DNA from: Sarcomyxa edulis
Taxonomy: Eukaryota; Basidiomycota; Agaricomycetes; Agaricales; Mycenaceae
Direction: 5' to 3'
Length of the DNA: 64,000 nt
Assembly (NCBI GenBank): GCA_009761415.1
Contig: QUOL01000020.1
Location: 1 to 64,000 of the forward strand
In this document: in pieces, positions 57,281-64,000 of the stretch
Position numbering within the stretch: the stretch's first letter is position 1
Layout: the number at the start of each line of letters is the position of its first letter
The notes under the pieces: generated by a model
Databases searched by the model: none
What the model saw: only the letters and a program-made list of their open reading frames with translations
Told to the model about the DNA's origin: nothing
Program-made: the position numbers and the translations under genes

Positions 57281-58940
57281 TCATGACGGAGGTGGTGGTG
57301 GTGGAGGTTGGTCGGTTGGTTGTGTTGCGTCGGCTGCAGGATACGCCCCCGTCGCACTATAACCTTGCGCTGCATAATATTGAGCGTATTGCTGCTGCTG
57401 ACTGGCCTGCCATTCCTTGAACTCGGGAGAATTGACGTCGTAACCATACGCGGCCCTGATGATACGATACAAGTCAGTAAGAGTCGTATGAAGTGATGGA
57501 CTGCTACTAACCAGTATGCAGCGTAGGCCTCGACGTCAGTCACAGCTGGAGGTCCTGCTACTGCGGCACCATACTGCTGGGAAGCGTCAGGAGCAGGGGC
57601 ACTACCATCAGGTGGTGGCGGAGGAGCATCTCCAGGCGGAGGTGGTGGCGGAGCTCCCGACGGAGGTGGAGGAGCATAACCCTAGAAAAGAGTCAAGATA
57701 TTAGTTTGCGGAAAAACATCCCCAAGTCACCTATATGAAGTGAAGTGGAGGGGGAGAAGAATATTTAAGATGTTCCGAAGGATACTTACACCCATAGCGC
57801 TATACGCAGCATACTGCGCTTGCGCATGATGCAATTCCATTTGCTGTTGTTGCACTAGAACCTTGACCTTTGCATGTTCCTGTCTGACGACTTCCAGGAG
57901 GTCATCTGTAAGCACTTTGGCACGAGCGACCTGGCCTTCATCAGGACCGCTGTAGAAATACGGGTTAGAGAATATTGCAAGGTGAATACATGGTATACTC
58001 GCGTAATGTGTATGTGCATTGGTTCGTCAGATTCTCTTCCAGTCTCCTGATCAACAAATCCAGAACCGATGCCCTTTATTTGTACTCGGGTAGACGTTTC
58101 TTGTTGAATATATTTTACAAACATTCCCTGTAGTGACTCGTCGTAAAACCAGCGGAGAGTCAGTCTAAGATGAACACTCACGGAAGGCCCGACAACTTTT
58201 GCTCGTACGTTAAAATTCCGAATGGTATCAATCCCTACTGGAATCTTTTCTTCCGGCCATTTTCGCTGGAAACAACATACGTCAGTAACGACAGATTCGT
58301 CAGATCTCGGTGCGCCCATACCCGTTCTCTCGGTCTGTCAGACTTGTTTTCAACCAATGAGCCCATATCGATGGCAATAAGCTCGTTGACCTTGTCGATT
58401 GCTTTTTGTAACATCTCCTTCGTACTCGCAGATATATGGAGGTATAGTGCTGGATCCTTTTCCGTAGCTTTGGTGCGATCTGGGTACCAGATCCCCTTGG
58501 TCCCCACGGATGCTCCAGTTTCTTCGTGAATCTATGACAGTGGAAGCCTCTCGTTCGGCAACTCGTCCGACTGGTGAGATGTGATTGTAGACGCACCTGC
58601 ATTTGTGTTGATCCCTTCGTCAACATATAGCGATTCCTCAGATCGTTGATATCAATATCATGTGTAAATTCAGCATCGTGGATATCCTTCTGTGCGCTCC
58701 CCCCTCCGGAAGAATCCAATCCACTGCCGGCAAATTGAGCAGCAATTTTGGCAGCAATAGCAGCCTATTTTGCGTATGAACGGAAAAAAGTCAGTGAATA
58801 TCGTAGAAGCATACTTGCTGGAAACGTACAGCAGCTGCTGCTGCTTCCGATGCAGTTTTCGATTCCTCGGTTTTGGAGACTTTGGCAGGTGCCTCTTCTT
58901 CGCCAGGTGCCGGTTGATCCCATTTTCGTTTCGACGACAT
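57281..58940 (-). CDS. KH-domain RNA-binding protein, KHDC4/BLOM7-like
   Basis: An RNA-binding protein of the type that takes part in pre-mRNA splicing. The N-terminus MSSKRKWDQPAPGEEEAPAK is followed by an Ala-rich helix (AAAIAAKIAAQFAGSG). Next come DINDLRNRYMLTKGSTQMQ..EETGASVGTKG (first KH region) and FNVRAKVVGPSGMFVKYIQQETSTRVQIKGIGSGF (second KH region with the GxxG-like loop). The C-terminal third is Pro-, Gln-, Tyr- and Ala-rich (PPPPPSGAPPPPPPGD, YAQYYAAQGY), a pattern shared with SF1 and KHDC4 proteins. Short introns split the gene into about seven exons. Its start is 228 bp from the stop of the antiporter gene. Confidence 0.87.
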
Positions 58941-59167
58941 GTTCGCAATAGAGTAAGGGACTCGGTGGGTCTGTTAGTTGGTGTGTAGTTAAGTTGATGG
59001 AAATCTGGGCTGAACTTTGAATTCGAGGAGAAGTTGTTGCTCGTGTGTTCCTGTTGACTCAGAGTGGCAGATCGAAACAATCGTACTCAAGTGGCTGTGC
59101 GTTTCGACATAAATCCAACGTAAATCATATAAAAAAGTACCAAGTAGACTACAAGAAGGAAAAGAAA

Positions 59168-60884
59168 TCATACTTCAACGATAACGGCTGGCACCCTGAG
59201 CACTGCAGAACTTCCCATGTCCAAGTCCTCTGATTTCGTGTCGCCAACGTCAGTACCAGAACTGGGAGCTACACCGTGAGTGGCACTATGCCTTGTGCGA
59301 AGAATAACGGCCGTAAGAGGTGTTATGGAGAATGTAAGGATCATAGCGTGAACAACAAACATGGCAAAAAGTTGTGTACTCATGATTCCTGCCTGCAGCC
59401 CAAGATTGAGGACGATAAGTTCTAGAAGTCTGGTAGATAGACAGTCAATTCATTGTATCGGTGGATTGGACGGTACAATTTACCCTTTACATGTCATCAG
59501 TGTGCCTATAGCACAGGAATCTCGAGTGGAGAACCCCAAAAATCTTGCGGTAATACCGCACCCGATGGATTTCCCAAAATATGCAAAGAGGCATACGATT
59601 ATTGTATAGCCCCACGCTTTCCCGGTGTTGAGCAAGCCAAGGTCGGTCTTCAGACCCGAAAGTGTAAAATACTGCATCCGCATTAGACTTGTGAAAATCT
59701 GTAAAATATTCGACTTACGACTGGCAGAAAGATATTCAAGACAATGTCCTCCATCCTATAAACAAGCCTTTTGGAGAAGTCATTCTCATGCGGTATAAGA
59801 AGACCCGATAAGAAGCCCCCTATTTACCACAGTCCATGATAGAAATACGAAATCATGAATTCAGCACTCACCAAAAATAGCATGCAGACCAATTATATCC
59901 GTGAAGAAAGCGTTGACAAGGACCATGACAATAGCTAGCGTAATCATCAAAGAGGACGGTTCTCCACTTTCGAGACTCCCTGTCCTCATGGCTATCCACC
60001 TATATCCCAAACGGACAGGGTACCAACAGAAAGCCGTATAACCGATGCAGGTGAGGAGAATCCATAACGCAGTAAGATTTGACTTCGAATTGGTGAGGGA
60101 GACCGTCAGAGCAAGGAGTACCCATCCTACAACATCGTTACCAACCCCCGCCGTAATGACCACTACCCCGATGTTGGTATCGAAGAGATTCAGCTCTGTC
60201 AGCATACGGCATAGGATAGGAAATGCCGTGATACTGACAGATACGACGATGAATAGCAAGAAGTGGCCGAAATTGACAGAGGCATCGCTGAACTGAGGGT
60301 AGAGGATCGTGGCCAAGATGGCACCGAAACCAGCTGGAAGAACGAGGCCTGAGATTGAGATGGCGACCGAGGCTTTCATATGGGAACGCATACCGCGCAT
60401 GTCGATTTCCAACGCGGCGATGAACAAGAAAAAGACTAAACCGATTGTCGCACAAAGCTGGAGGAGGGGGATGGATTCAACAGGGAATATAGTTGCGCTG
60501 AACCCAGGAATACGGCCCAAGAGTGTTGGTCCCAAGATGATTCCACCCATGATCTCCGCTACAACTCTGGGTTGTCTCATCTTGTAGAATAATCCGAGAC
60601 ATATCCTGGATGTGGCTATTATGAGGAATGGGAAGGATATGTTGTACGGTTACGTTACACACAGAAGCAGTACAAAGCCACTTACCAATCTGAATGGCCC
60701 ATAACCTGAAAGGGTCGCTCGAGTTATAGACAGTTGGATTGTCACCGGATATGACTCCCCCCTAATCAGCACCTAAGATTAGTCTGGACGTGTTAGAATA
60801 TACCTAGACAAACCTGTTCTGCCGCCGTCCTTACGAAGAGCCTTGATCCTTCCACAAGAGATACTCTAGGATCGATGGTCATAG
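59168..60884 (-). CDS. CPA2-family cation/proton antiporter (KHA1-like, short form)
   Basis: A multi-pass monovalent cation/H+ exchanger. GGIILGPTLLGRIPGF, LFFLFIAALEIDMRGM and the ion-binding AGVGNDVVGW motif are typical of CPA2 and of yeast Kha1, a K+/H+ antiporter of internal membranes. The N-terminal exon (MTIDPRVSLVEGSRLFVRTAAEQ) joins to GGVISGDNP, giving the conserved luminal start. Helices can be followed to FVVHAMILTFSITPLTAVI. A short tail of ~45 residues follows and the frame stops at 59168. Kha1 proteins normally carry a cytosolic C-terminal domain of several hundred residues, and I see none here. It is therefore a naturally short paralogue or a truncated one. Confidence 0.85.
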
Positions 60885-61885
60885 TTCCGTGGACCAAACG
60901 TTGTCGAAAAGTGGCGAGTGATGGGAGGCAACCAACCTCTACCCGTCATCTTTATGAGCAACAGGAAAGAAGTAATGCCAGAGCGGCCATAGTAGCTGAT
61001 CCTTGAGCTTCGTAATGAACCTAATCCAGATCCAGAAATGGCAGAGACGATTTGGCTCTATAAACGTACCTGGCATCATTCCAACAGTATCCACGATTCA
61101 TCGCGCTCATGTAGTGCACATCTGAAGGTATTTGCGCAGTGCCCAGTAGAGAAGACCGACGGACGGACCTGAATGTTGTGCTCACACCGCCGTTTTGTGG
61201 AACTTGTTGCTTAATTCGGTGCAGGGCACAGCAAAAAATAGGTACACCTCTAAGCATAGACCACCGAAGTTTATACCTTCGGGATGATGAAGCGAGAAGC
61301 ACGATTATGTGCGGGCGCCGATAAAAGCCAAGGGCAAGCCCAGAGGTCTTGGATTCAAGTAGTATCCGCTAGTGAAAGTCCAAGACGGAGGACAACGTCT
61401 CAGGACACACGATATTGGAGCTTCGATGCGACCTATTAATGAGCCCATTAGTTTTACTGACAGGCTTACTCGGATCTATCATCTGGCAGTATAGAGCCAT
61501 CTGAAGTCGCGTTTGAGCCCTATCGTAGACTTCAGACTAGAAAGAGCGATAGCAGAGCCTATCAGTACTTTACTTTTACTATTCATATGGAGCGTCATTC
61601 AAAGATAGTAAGGAGGTACTGAGTTTTGACATACTTTTTTCAATGGTCGTAGTACGCGTGTCCGCAAAGCGACTGTCGGTAACATCTAGAGGGAGGATCT
61701 GGGTCGACATCAAACGTGCATGGTTGTTTAGAAATAAATTTAGAGCTGGTGGTTTGGGAAAGCCGAAATCGCACTGTCGTGGGATCGTGCCCATTGAGCA
61801 AGTTTAGTGGATCACATGATGAAGACGCGACGCGCTTTCGCATGTTTTGAGATACGCCAGATCTATGCTCCTTGTATTTATACTA
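60885..61885. other. Intergenic stretch upstream of the antiporter gene
   Basis: One kilobase with no ORF worth calling. It should hold the antiporter promoter and the 3' UTR of the reductase gene. No repeats or RNA genes seen. Confidence 0.5.
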
Positions 61886-63280
61886 TCACAAGCGCTCAAA
61901 GCGCAGAACGGACTTCCTCCCGTGCAAGAACCCAGTACGCTGCCAAAAAGCGAGCCACCTCTCGACATCTTGATCAGCGAGTGGTGCTGTACGGCTTAAA
62001 CTCGGTGCACCTCTCTGTGCATTGATGCTGGAAACCGATAGTAATTTGGAGGAGCTTTTTCCCGTCCCGTCCTTGAGCCATTGGAGGAAAGGTAGGAGTC
62101 GAATGGCAGGGTTTTTGGAAGGACCAGCTCTTTCTGCGAGCTTATGAAACCATTCGGCTTGGGATACTATTGGAAGATTGAGAGACTTCGAAATGCACCT
62201 CACAATGACGTCGGCAGCTACGGGATGAGGGTGCACAATATGAGCAATGTTTATGGTGGAGTCCATCAGTTCGACTAATGCAACGGCGGCAGGTTGGACG
62301 GGAATAAAGTTGACGAACTTCGAGCAAGTCAACATCATACTAAATGTAATTGATAGAGCGAACTAGTACGCACACGTTTGTCCATTGGGAGGCATCCCAT
62401 GATCTGGCTGGACTTGATAACCAACGGAAACCATTCGTTTGTTTTCCAGGCCCCACTCGAGCTCCCAGTCAGCTGGCCTAATCTAGCGATGGTCGCAGTA
62501 AGCGTGGTTTGCTTGGAAGCGGCTGCAATGATCTTTTCGCTGATCCATTTTGATTCGCAATAACCTTGTCCAACAAAGGGGTCTTCGACCTCAATCTCGA
62601 GGAGAGGGGTGGTTAACCTAGCATTTCCTGGAAAGAAATCAGAAATCTTTAGAGCTCAACGTGAGATCATGCGTACCTTGGAGAACGACCACCGAAGAGC
62701 AGAATAGTAGATGTGGGGGACGCGACTGTGGGGACTTTAACGCCATATCGATGATATTTCGAAGCCCCGCAATAGCAGGTTCAAAGACTGCTAGGGAGGA
62801 GGAGAAGTCCACAAGCCATGCGTTCAAGATTATGCCAGTGATAGACTCCGACACCTGATGATAATGTTATCGAGTCAGACGTATCCAAAGAAAGAGAGGG
62901 AACGCTCTCGCCTCTCTATACGTTTCCGGGGCTAATCCAAAATATTCTTTAGAAGTATCTCCCTCCAACAGCAAGAGCTTCGGCGACGAGGCAAGCGATT
63001 TTGGGAGAGCATGACATTCAAATTCGTCGGCTTGCCTCTCAACTGCTGTTTTTCCATCGGCGTGAACGCGATTTAATGCAAAGACTCTGGTAACATCTTT
63101 GTGCTCGATGAGTTGAGCCAAAATATTGGCGCCAAGCCCTCCACGAGTCCCAGTGAGGAGAACGACGCTCAAATACGGCTGTATCGGGAGGTCACTAGCT
63201 AGATGCTGAGGAAAATCCTTGGAATATTTATCCAAGAGGTGATGCATATATTCGATAGTCTGAGAAGATGGCTGAGACAT
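61886..63280 (-). CDS. Stand-alone thioester-reductase (NRPS-like R domain) protein
   Basis: An NAD(P)H-dependent extended short-chain reductase of the Male-sterile/thioester-reductase group. In adenylate-forming reductases this domain releases a carrier-bound acyl chain as an aldehyde. The N-terminus (TIEYMHHLLDKYSKDFPQHL) looks like the linker between a carrier protein and the R domain. LLTGTRGGLGANILAQLI is the nucleotide-binding loop, and GQGYCESKWISEKII holds the catalytic Tyr and Lys. FIPVQPAAVALVEL and LLPFLQWLKDG follow as in NRPS-like reductases. The adenylation and carrier domains that normally precede it are absent: only ~580 bp separate it from the prolyl-tRNA synthetase gene. Met63280 is chosen; an in-frame Met at 63334 is possible. 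About four short introns interrupt it. Confidence 0.82.
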
Positions 63281-63423
63281 TATGGTTGATGGAGGGGTGT
63301 TAAGGTTTTTTTCCTGGTTGAGCTGAGAGTGCATTTTATATGGGAGTCGCTGGAAGTTCGCTTACCTCGTATGATCATTTGACATATTCATCCCAACAAA
63401 GCCAATTCGAAGCTGTTAGGGAT

Positions 63424-63657
63424 TCAAATAATCTCCGAGAAGTCTAGGGGTATCCCGACAAGCAACTGCGTCTCATCGAGCGACAGAACAGGCGGAACAG
63501 GCGGTGATACTAAGTATAATTTGGAAACGCTTGACCGAAAAACAGCATGTTTTGACTCTTCGTTCCAAGATAGTCCTGTATCATGCGCGTCAAATTTGAA
63601 GAGCGGATGTAGTCCAAGGTGTGTGGTGGATGCGAACAAGATGATTTGAAGATCCAA
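63424..63657 (-). CDS. Uncertain short ORF between reductase and prolyl-tRNA synthetase genes
   Basis: This 77-codon ORF has no family I recognise. A good acceptor (TCTTTCAG) sits just upstream and reading continues in frame from it (VPISLDLQII), so it might be the last exon of a small gene starting near 63750. The sequence has no signal peptide or motif. It could also be a remnant of the missing upstream domains of the reductase, though nothing in it looks like an adenylation or carrier domain. Confidence 0.25.
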   Translation of the reverse strand: MDLQIILFASTTHLGLHPLFKFDAHDTGLSWNEESKHAVFRSSVSKLYLVSPPVPPVLSLDETQLLVGIPLDFSEII

Positions 63658-63860
63658 CGAAATCGGAACCTGAAAGAGAAAGTCTCATGTCACGCTCGCG
63701 TGTCAGGCCATGCGCGTGACGCGTGACTGTAATCACAGCGAGAAAGCCCATTCAAAATTTTCGAACGAAGGTCTGCAAGTCAACTACTGTGACAGCAGGA
63801 TGTTCAATGAATCAGAATTCCGTATGACACTGTGTTACATTCAATACTTTCGGACTTTCT

Positions 63861-64000
63861 CTAATACGACCGACCGAACATGGTCCACCTCTTCGCATCC
63901 TTTCCACAAGCCGGGCACTTGGTCTTGCCAGGCTCGATGGGTGTCCAACGAGACTGATCGAAAGGAATCGCCAGTGATTTCGCACCGGCGGACGGAGCGC
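63861..64000 (-). CDS. Prolyl-tRNA synthetase, C-terminal end only
   Basis: Only the last 45 residues lie in the window; the gene continues past the right edge. APSAGAKSLAIPF..CPACGKDAKRWTMFGRSY is the zinc-binding C-terminus of eukaryote/archaeal-type prolyl-tRNA synthetase (cytosolic ProRS, the C-terminal part of EPRS in animals). The chain ends in the conserved GRSY, which contributes to the active site. The frame is open to the window edge. Confidence 0.88.
   Translation of the reverse strand, partial: APSAGAKSLAIPFDQSRWTPIEPGKTKCPACGKDAKRWTMFGRSY

Overview
The window looks like nuclear DNA of a filamentous basidiomycete, most likely an Agaricomycete. Almost every gene is split by 45-65 nt GT-AG introns. 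The gene set includes a secreted laccase, a MACPF-type pore-forming protein, an orphan thioester reductase, a Helitron and a DUF6589 gene, a mix typical of mushroom-forming fungi. I cannot name a species. Exon joins are my own reading from splice signals, reading frame and remembered family sequence; nothing was aligned.

Layout. 1-3139: right part of a seven-exon gene of unknown family. 3433-11772: an intact 2,779-codon Helitron Rep-helicase with an N-terminal 48-bp minisatellite and a C-terminal ubiquitin-protease-like domain. 11.8-15.3 kb: gene-poor. 15.35-32.3 kb: dense housekeeping block: RMD1/DUF155 protein (+), exocyst SEC5 (-), sphingolipid fatty acid 2-hydroxylase (-), mitochondrial-type acyl-CoA synthetase (-), mitochondrial isoleucyl-tRNA synthetase (-), and a coiled-coil protein (+) that shares a 111-bp divergent promoter with the last. 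32.8-36.6 kb: a possible small gene and a zinc alcohol/polyol dehydrogenase. 36.95-39.77 kb: laccase (-).

40,212-46,465 is the highlight: a 6,254-bp mobile element with ~204-bp terminal inverted repeats and a perfect 7-bp target duplication (GTGACCG). It carries a DUF6589 gene and a RecQ-type helicase gene, convergent and 37 bp apart, plus a small acidic membrane-protein ORF. All reading frames can be followed without a break and the TIR ends are near-identical, so the insertion looks young. It sits ~440 bp upstream of the laccase start codon. To my knowledge this gene pair inside a TIR element is not an assigned transposon superfamily.

46.5-50.4 kb is gene-poor. 50.4-64 kb is a run of minus-strand genes: MACPF protein, old yellow enzyme, ERG26-like 3-beta-HSD, KHDC4-like KH protein, CPA2 cation/proton antiporter, stand-alone thioester reductase, and the C-terminal end of a prolyl-tRNA synthetase at the right edge.
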